A stretch of 6,399 nucleotides of DNA from Bacillota bacterium (GCA_023415335.1 JAEZLD010000096.1:1-6399); one strand, 5' to 3'. Shown: positions 1 through 4,534, numbered from the stretch's first letter. Translations and numbers: made by a program. The notes: generated by a model from the sequence alone, not told the origin.

Positions 1-230
1 GTTACATATACGTCACAGTCCATGAGCCTCCACCCCCCACGAGCCCTGCAGGCCTCATGTATGGCAAGCATCTCAGCATGAGCTGTGGAATCCTTCATAA
101 GCTCCCTTAAATTATGCCCTCTGGCAATAACTACCCCATTGTGTACCACAACAGCACCAACGGGCACCTCATCCAGCATGGCAGCCTTTTTTGCTTCTTC
201 TATTGCCAGAGACATGTAATACTCATCCAT
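1..230 (-). CDS. tadA: tRNA-specific adenosine deaminase TadA, N-terminal part (gene runs off the left edge)
   Basis: TadA deaminates adenosine-34 of tRNA-Arg(ACG) to inosine in the cytoplasm, allowing one tRNA to read several CGN codons. The visible 76 codons begin MDEYYMSLAIEEAKKAA and continue with VPVGAVVV, then ARGHNLRE, and the first zinc/catalytic motif TAHAEML (His and the proton-shuttling Glu at about residues 51 and 53), ending in the WRLMDCDVYVT strand. The PCxxC motif carrying the two remaining zinc ligands would lie just beyond base 1. The start is the ATG at 230-228, preceded by AGGAG with 7 nt spacing. The gene follows the MFS gene by 62 nt but has its own promoter (262-290), so it need not depend on read-through. 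A family full length near 150-160 residues is expected. The TadA assignment over other cytidine/deoxycytidylate deaminases rests on the NLRE..xDxTAHAEM block. Confidence 0.95.
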   Translation of the reverse strand, partial: MDEYYMSLAIEEAKKAAMLDEVPVGAVVVHNGVVIARGHNLRELMKDSTAHAEMLAIHEACRARGGWRLMDCDVYV

Positions 231-261
231 TTGAACACTCCTGATTATAAAAACTGCTTTT

Positions 262-290
262 ATTATATTATCATTATCCTTGGGTGTAAA
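262..290 (-). promoter_or_regulatory. Predicted housekeeping promoter of tadA
   Basis: On the minus strand a -35 TTTACA (290-285, 5/6 match) and a -10 TATAAT (267-262, perfect) are separated by exactly 17 nt. Transcription would start near 255, giving a leader of about 25 nt that contains only the AGGAG ribosome binding site before the tadA ATG. The element begins three bases after the MFS stop codon. I see no terminator between the MFS gene and tadA, so tadA may be transcribed both from here and by read-through. Confidence 0.7.
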
Positions 291-292
291 CC

Positions 293-1441
293 TTAACGGA
301 TTCTAAAGGACCTGCTCCCTGCAGCAAAAAACAGCATGCCTATAAGGCAGGCTGCTCCCCCGAAGAGGAAGGCCCCCCTGAGGGTAGTATCTGCCAATGC
401 CCCAAATACCAGGTTGGTGCCAACCCCTACACTATCGATTATTATAGCGTTTATGCTCAGGGCAGTTGCCCTGTTTTCTGTGGTTATTCCTTTATTCTGC
501 AAATCCATCTGCAGGGGCTGGAACAGGCTGAATGCAGCCCTGAGGATTATGATACACAATACTGATAGTACAGCATTCCCTGTAAATGCCAGAATAAAGC
601 AGGCTACTATGGCAGCTGAATAAAGCACATATGATATGACGCCATAGCCCAGCTTCCTGGTTATTCTCTCTGACCAGACCCCGCACAAGCCTACTATGGT
701 AACTATTATATAAATATACCCTATGGTTGATGGTGACATACCACACTTTATATACTGCAGCTGATTAAGGAATACAGTAATGGTCTGGTGTGACTCATTA
801 AGCAGTGCCACTCCCAGAAGAAGCATAAGCAGCCTCTTGTTTTTGACTACTCCAGATAGCAGGGAGACAAACTGTCTTACGCTCTGCTCTCTTTTCTCAT
901 TTCCACGGACCTCCACAAGCCATAAGGATAGTACTGCAGCAATTCCATAGCTGACTACCGTAAGGAGGCCAGACAGGCTGTAGTTATCCTTTATAAACAC
1001 CGAAAATATAAGGGATGCTGCCAGAAGTCCTGCGGTTAAAAGGCTGTTATACACTCCAAATACCCTTTGGCTATGGTCCTTATCACAAGACAGATATAGT
1101 ATGCTCTGCTCCACACCGGACATTCCAGAAACTATAATACTGAGCATTACTCTCTCAAGCAGGAAGAGTCCGAAGCTATCTGCCTTCCAGAACACTATCT
1201 TGGATACGAAGTACAGCATACAGCAGAATACCATTGTCTTTTTGTACCCTATTTTATCTGCTATGACACCCCATGGCAGCTCCAGCAGCAGGCATAAGGC
1301 AAGTGATATGCTTTCTATTATTGTTATCTGAAATACAGTAACCCCATGTGCCTGGCGATATAGTGTAGCCACGGGGCCGTAGAAGACCATACCCTGCAGC
1401 AGGGCAATTATATACATTATATATACATTTCTTTTATTCAT
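293..1441 (-). CDS. Major facilitator superfamily (MFS) transporter, probable drug/solute exporter
   Basis: A 382-residue, strongly hydrophobic inner-membrane protein with the length and pattern of a 12-helix MFS carrier. The loop between helices 2 and 3 carries the family's motif A, GVIADKIGYKK (residues 58-68, with Asp62). A central hydrophilic loop (about residues 178-202, rich in Lys, Arg and Glu) separates the two six-helix halves. Near residues 322-330 is ENRATALSI, a block seen before the last helices in many uncharacterised Firmicute MFS proteins. The substrate cannot be read from sequence; export driven by proton exchange is inferred from the family. I chose ATG 1441, which has AAAGGA 11 nt upstream. 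An in-frame GTG at 1474 would lie in the T-tract of the leader terminator and has no ribosome binding site. The gene is preceded by a long structured leader with an intrinsic terminator, so its expression is probably conditional. It may be cotranscribed with tadA. Confidence 0.93.
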   Translation of the reverse strand: MNKRNVYIMYIIALLQGMVFYGPVATLYRQAHGVTVFQITIIESISLALCLLLELPWGVIADKIGYKKTMVFCCMLYFVSKIVFWKADSFGLFLLERVMLSIIVSGMSGVEQSILYLSCDKDHSQRVFGVYNSLLTAGLLAASLIFSVFIKDNYSLSGLLTVVSYGIAAVLSLWLVEVRGNEKREQSVRQFVSLLSGVVKNKRLLMLLLGVALLNESHQTITVFLNQLQYIKCGMSPSTIGYIYIIVTIVGLCGVWSERITRKLGYGVISYVLYSAAIVACFILAFTGNAVLSVLCIIILRAAFSLFQPLQMDLQNKGITTENRATALSINAIIIDSVGVGTNLVFGALADTTLRGAFLFGGAACLIGMLFFAAGSRSFRIR

Positions 1442-1477
1442 ACGAATGCAGTTCCTTTCCAATTTTTTAGACACAAC

Positions 1478-1502
1478 AAAAAACGATGCTCATAGAGTAT
1501 CG
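1478..1502 (-). terminator. Intrinsic terminator inside the MFS leader (attenuator)
   Basis: On the minus strand CGATACTC-TAT-GAGCATCG forms an 8-bp stem with a single A/C mismatch and a 3-nt loop, followed at once by TTTTTT and a further GTTGT. It lies only 37 nt upstream of the MFS start codon and downstream of the MFS promoter, so it would stop transcripts before the gene. Its 5' arm is also complementary to 1541-1549, which allows an alternative antiterminator fold. Confidence 0.75.
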
Positions 1503-1526
1503 TAAGGTGAAGCTATGATGTTGTTT

Positions 1527-1544
1527 CTAAATTGGATAATTCAC
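1527..1544 (-). CDS. Possible leader pentapeptide (MNYPI) in the MFS leader
   Basis: GTG AAT TAT CCA ATT TAG follows a strong GGAGG (1557-1553) with the ideal 8-nt spacing. The start codon lies inside the antiterminator 5' arm (1549-1541), so an initiating ribosome would block that pairing. Very short leader peptides are known in translation-dependent attenuators of antibiotic resistance genes, including exporters. An overlapping ATG frame (1551-1513, 12 codons) is less likely because only 1 nt separates it from GGAGG. The length is too short for any coding statistics, so this rests only on position and the ribosome binding site. Confidence 0.25.
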   Translation of the reverse strand: MNYPI

Positions 1545-1695
1545 GATACATTCCTCCAGTATCATTAAGGATATTATACTACACCCCATCTGGCAGATAA
1601 TGCTTCCACCAGGTGGGCACAGGAAAACATTCCAAATGGATGTCTTCACCCCTGCAGGGTTTAGGCTAATTCAAAATACTTCTTGTTCTTTTTTT

Positions 1696-1725
1696 ATAAT
1701 ATCACAGGAATACATATATTACCAA
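1696..1725 (-). promoter_or_regulatory. Predicted promoter of the MFS leader/gene
   Basis: A -35-like TTGGTA (1725-1720) and a -10 TATTAT (1701-1696) are spaced by 18 nt, and TG-A precedes the -10 hexamer, giving an extended -10 element. Transcription would start in the A-rich run near 1688. The element sits immediately downstream of the tRNA terminator, which separates it from the tRNA unit. Confidence 0.55.
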
Positions 1726-1741
1726 TAAAATTATTTTATGC

Positions 1742-1777
1742 AAAAGCAAAACCCAGCAGATTAACCAATCTACTGGG
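1742..1777 (-). terminator. Rho-independent terminator of the tRNA-Arg gene
   Basis: CCCAGTAGATT-GGTT-AATCTGCTGGG (1777-1752) forms an 11-bp stem with one T-G wobble and a 4-nt loop, followed by TTTTGCTTTT. It starts 6 nt after the encoded CCA end of the tRNA. Confidence 0.9.
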
Positions 1778-1783
1778 CTGATT

Positions 1784-1859
1784 TGGTGCGCCTGAGACGA
1801 ATCGAACGTCCGACACACGGTTTAGGAAACCGTTGCTCTATCCCCTGAGCTACAAGCGC
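1784..1859 (-). tRNA. tRNA-Arg, anticodon CCU (decodes AGG)
   Basis: All four arms can be built by hand: acceptor GCGCTTG/CAGGCGC (one T-G pair), D stem GCTC/GAGC, anticodon stem ACGGT/ACCGT with loop TTCCTAA, a 5-nt variable loop, and T stem GGACG/CGTCT with loop TTCGATT. The anticodon CCT occupies 1826-1824, at tRNA positions 34-36. The discriminator is A and the CCA end is encoded (1786-1784), for a total of 76 nt. The gene is a single-tRNA unit with its own consensus promoter and terminator. It fits the codon use here: in hcp, 9 of 12 arginine codons are AGG, 3 are AGA and none is CGN. Confidence 0.97.
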
Positions 1860-1894
1860 ATATAAGAAATCGTCTGTTCGGAAGAACATATATT

Positions 1895-1923
1895 ATTATA
1901 TAAATTATATTATAATTTGTCAA
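1895..1923 (-). promoter_or_regulatory. Consensus sigma-A promoter of tRNA-Arg
   Basis: A perfect -35 TTGACA (1923-1918) and a perfect -10 TATAAT (1900-1895) are separated by the optimal 17 nt of A+T-only DNA. The start of transcription would be near 1888, about 29 nt before the mature tRNA 5' end. A full consensus match is typical of strongly expressed stable RNA genes. Confidence 0.88.
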
Positions 1924-1959
1924 CTATATTAATTACGGTATATTTTAGCAAATATCAGT

Positions 1960-2127
1960 TTAGTTACTATTCTTCCTCTCTAGCTTCATTTTCTCATGCT
2001 CTACTATATATCTGTCCACAATCTGACTGAGCCTGACAACATCTTCATCAATTATAAAGTTGTTATCCTTTATTTTCTTGTTTAAACAGTCGCTGAGTAC
2101 GCGTATCTGTGCTTGAAGAGGGTACAC
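1960..2127 (-). CDS. Spo0E-like aspartyl-phosphate phosphatase (sporulation regulator)
   Basis: Members of this family are small helical-hairpin proteins that dephosphorylate Spo0A~P (or related response regulators) and so hold back sporulation. The 55-residue product has the family layout: a first amphipathic helix with LQAQIRVLSDCLNKKI (about residues 4-19), a short turn, then a second helix with DEDVVRLSQIVDRYIVEHEK (27-46). It contains the signature SQxxD at 34-38; the usual form is SQELD, here SQIVD, with the key Asp38 kept. I chose the GTG at 2127: it follows GAGGTG with 6-nt spacing and gives the usual family length. An in-frame TTG at 2163 lies within 2 nt of the predicted transcription start and has no ribosome binding site. 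The gene is monocistronic by appearance, has its own promoter, and no terminator is visible before the tRNA promoter. Which phosphoprotein it acts on is inference. Confidence 0.8.
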   Translation of the reverse strand: MYPLQAQIRVLSDCLNKKIKDNNFIIDEDVVRLSQIVDRYIVEHEKMKLERKNSN

Positions 2128-2171
2128 CTTAACCACCTCGAATCCTATATGATTACTTATCAAACATATTT

Positions 2172-2200
2172 ATACTAGCTTGTCTACCTGCAAATGTCAA
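2172..2200 (-). promoter_or_regulatory. Predicted promoter of the Spo0E-like gene with a palindrome over the -35
   Basis: A perfect -35 TTGACA (2200-2195) is followed after 17 nt by a weaker -10 TAGTAT (2177-2172, 4/6). Transcription would start near 2165, leaving a leader of about 38 nt before the GTG start. A perfect 10-bp palindrome CAAATATTTG (2198-2207) overlaps the upstream half of the -35 and could be a repressor operator; no known regulator is recognised. Confidence 0.55.
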
Positions 2201-2260
2201 ATATTTGTCATCCCATTATTTTCCTAATTTCTCTAAATAATCCCATTTGCTCCACGGTGC

Positions 2261-2290
2261 TTAATATTTCGTAATATTTCTTAATATTTC
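2261..2290. repeat. Three tandem 10-bp repeats in the intergenic region
   Basis: Three consecutive 10-mers, TTAATATTTC, GTAATATTTC and TTAATATTTC on the plus strand, differ only in the first base of the middle copy. They lie between the terminator of the iron-sulfur protein gene and the Spo0E-like promoter, roughly 95 to 125 bp upstream of its predicted start. A 10-bp period places each copy on the same face of the helix, which suits a multi-site DNA-binding protein or an intrinsically bent A-tract-like element. The rest of 2128-2303 holds no gene I can support. Confidence 0.7.
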
Positions 2291-2303
2291 ATAGGCTTTC
2301 CTT

Positions 2304-2339
2304 AACAAACAATAGAAGCGCCGGATTACCGGCACTTCT
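2304..2339 (-). terminator. Rho-independent terminator of the hcp operon
   Basis: AGAAGTGCCGG-TAAT-CCGGCGCTTCT (2339-2314) makes an 11-bp stem with one T-G wobble and a 4-nt loop, followed by ATTGTTTGTT. It begins one base after the stop codon of the iron-sulfur protein gene. Confidence 0.88.
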
Positions 2340-2340
2340 T

Positions 2341-3075
2341 CTACACATATTCTCTTTTTATTACTTCACCCTCGATGCTTATAGTAACAACCTTTATTGG
2401 AATATCTGAGTTAGCATTGTCTCTGGCAGTCTGCACAGCATAGGTCATTCCTCCGCAGCAGGGTACCTGAATTCTGAGAACCGTTATACTTTCCAGGTTG
2501 TTTATTCTTATGAGTTCCTCAAGCTTGCTTATATATGGCTCTATATCATCAAGCTTTGGGCAGCCTACAACTACAGCCCTTCCCCTAAGGAAGTCCTTGT
2601 GGTAGTCTGCATATGCGAAGGGTACACAGTCAGCTGTAACCAAAAGGTCAGCGCCCTTAAAGTATGGAGCAGCCGGGGACACCAGAGACAGCTGTACAGG
2701 CCACTGTGCAAGCTGTGAGGCCTGCTTTTCCCCTGATGGTGCAGGAGCTGCTGCTCTTTGTATAGTCCTCATGGCACTGCCAGGGCAGCCGACCTGATGA
2801 GGTGCTGGAGAGGACTTCTCTTCCCTTTTCTCTTGGCCCTTTATCATTTTTTCCACTGCCTCCTGGTCAAACTCGTCAGCCTCCCTTTCGATAACACTGA
2901 TAGCATCCTGTGGACAGTGCCCAAGACATGCTCCCAGTCCATCACAGTATACGTCGCTTACAAGCCTGGCCTTCCCATCAACTATCTTAAGTGCTCCCTC
3001 CGCACAGTTTGGAATGCAGAGTCCACAGCCGTTACATTTTTCCTCATCTATATGAACTATCTTTCTTAGTGCCAT
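2341..3075 (-). CDS. Ferredoxin-like iron-sulfur protein with cysteine-rich C-terminal half, probable Hcp redox partner
   Basis: A 244-residue cytoplasmic protein. Residues 4-63 are a two-cluster ferredoxin domain: the first motif is canonical Cx2Cx2Cx3C (C14, C17, C20, C24). The second is C44-x5-C50-x3-C54-Pro, in the context CDGLGACLGHCP, with Leu47 where the second cysteine is usually found, so this site may hold a different cluster or use another ligand. A charged linker (about 66-90) leads to a conserved-looking C-terminal region with GCPGSAMR (C97), QLAQWPVQLSLVSPAAPYFKG, the ADC150 element, VVVGCPKLDD (C172) and VPCCGG (C206, C207). I believe homologues occur in many anaerobes and are generally annotated only as 4Fe-4S proteins. 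The gene follows hcp by 54 nt with no terminator between them and has GGGAGGGGG about 7-10 nt before the ATG, so cotranscription is likely. Electron supply to Hcp is inferred from this context. Confidence 0.88.
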   Translation of the reverse strand: MALRKIVHIDEEKCNGCGLCIPNCAEGALKIVDGKARLVSDVYCDGLGACLGHCPQDAISVIEREADEFDQEAVEKMIKGQEKREEKSSPAPHQVGCPGSAMRTIQRAAAPAPSGEKQASQLAQWPVQLSLVSPAAPYFKGADLLVTADCVPFAYADYHKDFLRGRAVVVGCPKLDDIEPYISKLEELIRINNLESITVLRIQVPCCGGMTYAVQTARDNANSDIPIKVVTISIEGEVIKREYV

Positions 3076-3129
3076 TTTAAAGCCCCCTCCCTTTATATTC
3101 TTAATTATACATCATTTAAAGCTAAGCTT

Positions 3130-4422
3130 CTACTTAAGCATCTCTTTAAGGTCTGCCTGAGCATCCCCGCTTATAAGGTGCAGGTTGAACTTATCTACCA
3201 GTACCTGTGTTACCTCAGGTACAAAGAACTCTGGTGCCTTAGGTCCTACATAGATGTTTTCCACTCCAAGGCTGAGAAGTCCCAGAAGTATGGCGACTGC
3301 CTTCTGCTCAAACCATGAAAGCACGATTGAAAGCGGAAGCTCGTTTACTGAGCAGTTAAATGCCTCTGCCAGGGCAAGGGCAATCTTAACTGCTGAAATG
3401 GAGTTGTTGCACTGTCCAAGGTCTATGAACCTTGGTATATCGGTTCCCGGAACCTTACCGTAGTCCACATCGTTGAACCTGAACTTACCGCAGGAGGTAG
3501 TCAGAAGAACGCAATCCTGTGGAAGTGCCAGTGCCAGCTCCCTGTAGTAGTCCCTTCCCTTTGTAGGTGCGTCGCAGCCTGCAATGGTAAAGAACCTTCT
3601 TATCTTCCCTTCCTTAACAGCTGCTATTATCTCTGGTGCGATGCTTAAAACTGTGCTGTGGTGGAAGCCTGTAATAAGTGTCTTGTCAGACTCCACATTT
3701 GCCTCTTGCAATGAAAGGGCCTTTTCTATAATAGGAGTAAAATCATCGTTTTCAATCTTCCTTATGTTGTCAAGCCCTGCCACGTCATAGGTAAAGAGCC
3801 TGTCTCCATAGGTTCCCCTTATTATAGGCATTACGCAGTTAGTGGTAACCAGTATGGCTCCAGGGAATTCCTCAAACACTCTTCTCTGGTCATACCATGC
3901 CTTTCCTACGTTTCCCTTAAGGTGAGTAAACTTCTTAAGCTGTGGGTATCCGTGGGCTGGAAGCATCTCTGAATGGGTGTATATATTAATGCCCTTACCC
4001 TCTGTCTGCTTTAAAAGCTCCTCTAAGGCATAAAGGTTATGTCCTGTAACAAGTATGCATTTCCCTTCTACCTTATCCTCGCTTACAACTACAGGCTGTG
4101 GTATTCCAAGCTTTTCTGTGTGTGCCTTGTCAAGCACATCCATAATCTTTACTGTAGCTGTACCTACCTTCAGAGCCATAGCCAGGGTATCCTCAGGGCT
4201 GAAGTTTACATTGGTAAGTGTGCTGTATAGGGCCTCCTGGGTTATTCCATCAACCTCCGGGTCAATGTATCCAAGCTGCCTTGCATGGGTTGCATAGGCT
4301 GCTACCCCCTTAAGTCCGAATATAATAGTATCCTGCAGGCTGGCAATTACAGGGTCCTTTCCGCAAACCCCTATTTTTGTGCAGCCTCCCTTTAATGTCT
4401 GTTCACACTGATGGCAAAACAT
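3130..4422 (-). CDS. hcp: Hybrid cluster protein Hcp (hydroxylamine / NO reductase), short class
   Basis: Hcp is a cytoplasmic Fe-S protein of anaerobes that reduces hydroxylamine in vitro and is regarded in vivo as a nitric oxide reductase and nitrosative-stress protein. The N-terminal cysteines are C3-x2-C6-x7-C14-x5-C20, the spacing that binds a [4Fe-4S] cluster in strict anaerobes. All seven expected ligands of the hybrid 4Fe-2S-2O cluster can be placed: His128 (TGHN), Glu152 (HSEMLPAH), Cys196 (TTNCV), Cys283 (AGCDA, the persulfide position), Cys311 (TSCGKFR), Cys338 (LGQCNNS) and Glu372 (WFEQKA). At 430 residues it is about 110-120 shorter than the well-studied Desulfovibrio and E. coli proteins; the loss falls between the N-terminal cysteines and His128, as in class III Hcp. 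The ATG at 4422 follows GAGGAGG at 8 nt. It is first in a probable operon with the iron-sulfur protein gene and has its own promoter with a palindromic site near -41.5. Confidence 0.97.
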   Translation of the reverse strand: MFCHQCEQTLKGGCTKIGVCGKDPVIASLQDTIIFGLKGVAAYATHARQLGYIDPEVDGITQEALYSTLTNVNFSPEDTLAMALKVGTATVKIMDVLDKAHTEKLGIPQPVVVSEDKVEGKCILVTGHNLYALEELLKQTEGKGINIYTHSEMLPAHGYPQLKKFTHLKGNVGKAWYDQRRVFEEFPGAILVTTNCVMPIIRGTYGDRLFTYDVAGLDNIRKIENDDFTPIIEKALSLQEANVESDKTLITGFHHSTVLSIAPEIIAAVKEGKIRRFFTIAGCDAPTKGRDYYRELALALPQDCVLLTTSCGKFRFNDVDYGKVPGTDIPRFIDLGQCNNSISAVKIALALAEAFNCSVNELPLSIVLSWFEQKAVAILLGLLSLGVENIYVGPKAPEFFVPEVTQVLVDKFNLHLISGDAQADLKEMLK

Positions 4423-4485
4423 AGTTAAAACCTCCTCATCATTTACCTTTATTTTTATGGTTTGTTTGTTCTTTTCTATATCTAG

Positions 4486-4491
4486 ATTATA
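4486..4491 (-). promoter_or_regulatory. Predicted -10 element of the hcp promoter
   Basis: A perfect TATAAT lies at 4491-4486, giving a predicted transcription start near 4479 and a leader of about 57 nt before the hcp ATG. No good -35 hexamer is present 16-18 nt upstream (the bases there read CCGATT or similar within a palindrome). This is the pattern expected for a promoter that depends on an activator bound over the -35 region. Confidence 0.6.
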
Positions 4492-4500
4492 TATGGAGTA

Positions 4501-4534
4501 AAAAATAAAATCGGTAACCTATGTTACCGATTTT
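4501..4534 (-). terminator. Rho-independent terminator of the SPFH gene
   Basis: A perfect 12-bp stem, AAAATCGGTAAC (4534-4523) and GTTACCGATTTT (4518-4507), encloses a 4-nt loop and is followed by ATTTTT on the minus strand. It begins 12 nt after the SPFH stop codon. The same inverted repeat contains the putative hcp operator. Confidence 0.88.
4513..4528. promoter_or_regulatory. Candidate CRP/FNR-type (HcpR-like) activator site upstream of hcp
   Basis: GGTAAC-CTAT-GTTACC is a perfect palindrome with the 5-4-5 core layout (GTAAC-N4-GTTAC) of FNR-family sites. Its centre (4520.5) lies 41.5 bp upstream of the predicted hcp start, the standard position of class II CRP/FNR activation. HcpR, a CRP/FNR-family regulator, controls hcp in many anaerobes, and GTAAC-N4-GTTAC agrees with my recollection of its clostridial motif. 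The site coincides with the stem of the upstream terminator, so chance overlap of a terminator palindrome has to be considered. Confidence 0.5.

Larger units (their letters stand above)
1459..1688 (-). promoter_or_regulatory. Structured 5' leader of the MFS gene, candidate attenuator or riboswitch of unknown class
   Basis: About 245 nt separate the predicted start of transcription (near 1688) from the MFS ATG, and the stretch holds no convincing ordinary gene. In transcript order it can form: CCC-TGCA-GGG near 1659-1650; an imperfect 9-bp stem pairing CCCACCTGG with CCAGATGGG around 1619-1586; an 8-bp stem with one mismatch (1581-1559) directly before a GGAGG; an antiterminator pairing 1549-1541 with 1505-1497 (9 bp including one G-U); a terminator (1502-1484); and an outer stem pairing 1535-1519 with 1478-1459 (17 bp region, one mismatch, 3-nt bulge) that ends beside the MFS ribosome binding site. 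A further 7-bp pairing joins 1650-1644 to 1512-1506. Several of these exclude one another, as in a switch. I do not recognise T-box, TPP, SAM, FMN, purine, lysine or guanidine-I consensus elements. Confidence 0.6.

Noticed and set aside
336..623. Plus-strand open frame opposite the MFS gene
   Set aside because: The minus-strand frame here encodes clear MFS helices; the plus-strand translation shows no domain and is a shadow.
1442..1474. Upstream GTG start (1474) for the MFS gene, adding 11 residues
   Set aside because: It lies in the T-tract region of the leader terminator and has no ribosome binding site, while the ATG at 1441 has AAAGGA upstream and gives a normal MFS N-terminus.
1527..1649. 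A 40-codon frame in the MFS leader starting with GTG 1649 (Cys- and Ile-rich)
   Set aside because: The nearest purine-rich stretch touches the start codon, so there is no usable ribosome binding site, and the frame coincides with paired RNA segments. It may be open by chance; only its last five codons have a good initiation context.
1500..1690. Possible SRP RNA (scRNA), because that gene often lies near tadA in Firmicutes
   Set aside because: The conserved SRP core (GGTCAGG...GGAAGCAGCC type) is absent, and the terminator and antiterminator layout fits a cis-regulatory leader better.
1500..1690. Possible T-box or TPP riboswitch in the MFS leader (GGTGGAAGC and CTGCCAG caught the eye)
   Set aside because: There is no T-box GGTGGNACCGCG consensus, and the TPP CTGAGA and surrounding bulge motifs are missing.
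2128..2163. TTG start at 2163 for the Spo0E-like gene
   Set aside because: It would lie 2 nt from the predicted transcription start with no ribosome binding site, whereas GTG 2127 has GAGGTG at ideal spacing and yields the typical family length.
2208..2246. 12-codon frame MGLFREIRKIMG on the minus strand before the Spo0E-like promoter
   Set aside because: GGAG is only 3 nt from the ATG, no promoter is evident directly upstream, and the length is too short to judge. The amphipathic look is suggestive but not enough to call.
2261..2290. Tandem repeats as a CRISPR array
   Set aside because: The units are 10 bp with no spacers between them, and no cas genes are present.
3104..3109. TATAAT between hcp and the iron-sulfur protein gene as an internal promoter
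   Set aside because: No -35-like hexamer lies at 16-18 nt and the DNA is AT-rich, so a chance match is more likely than a separate promoter.
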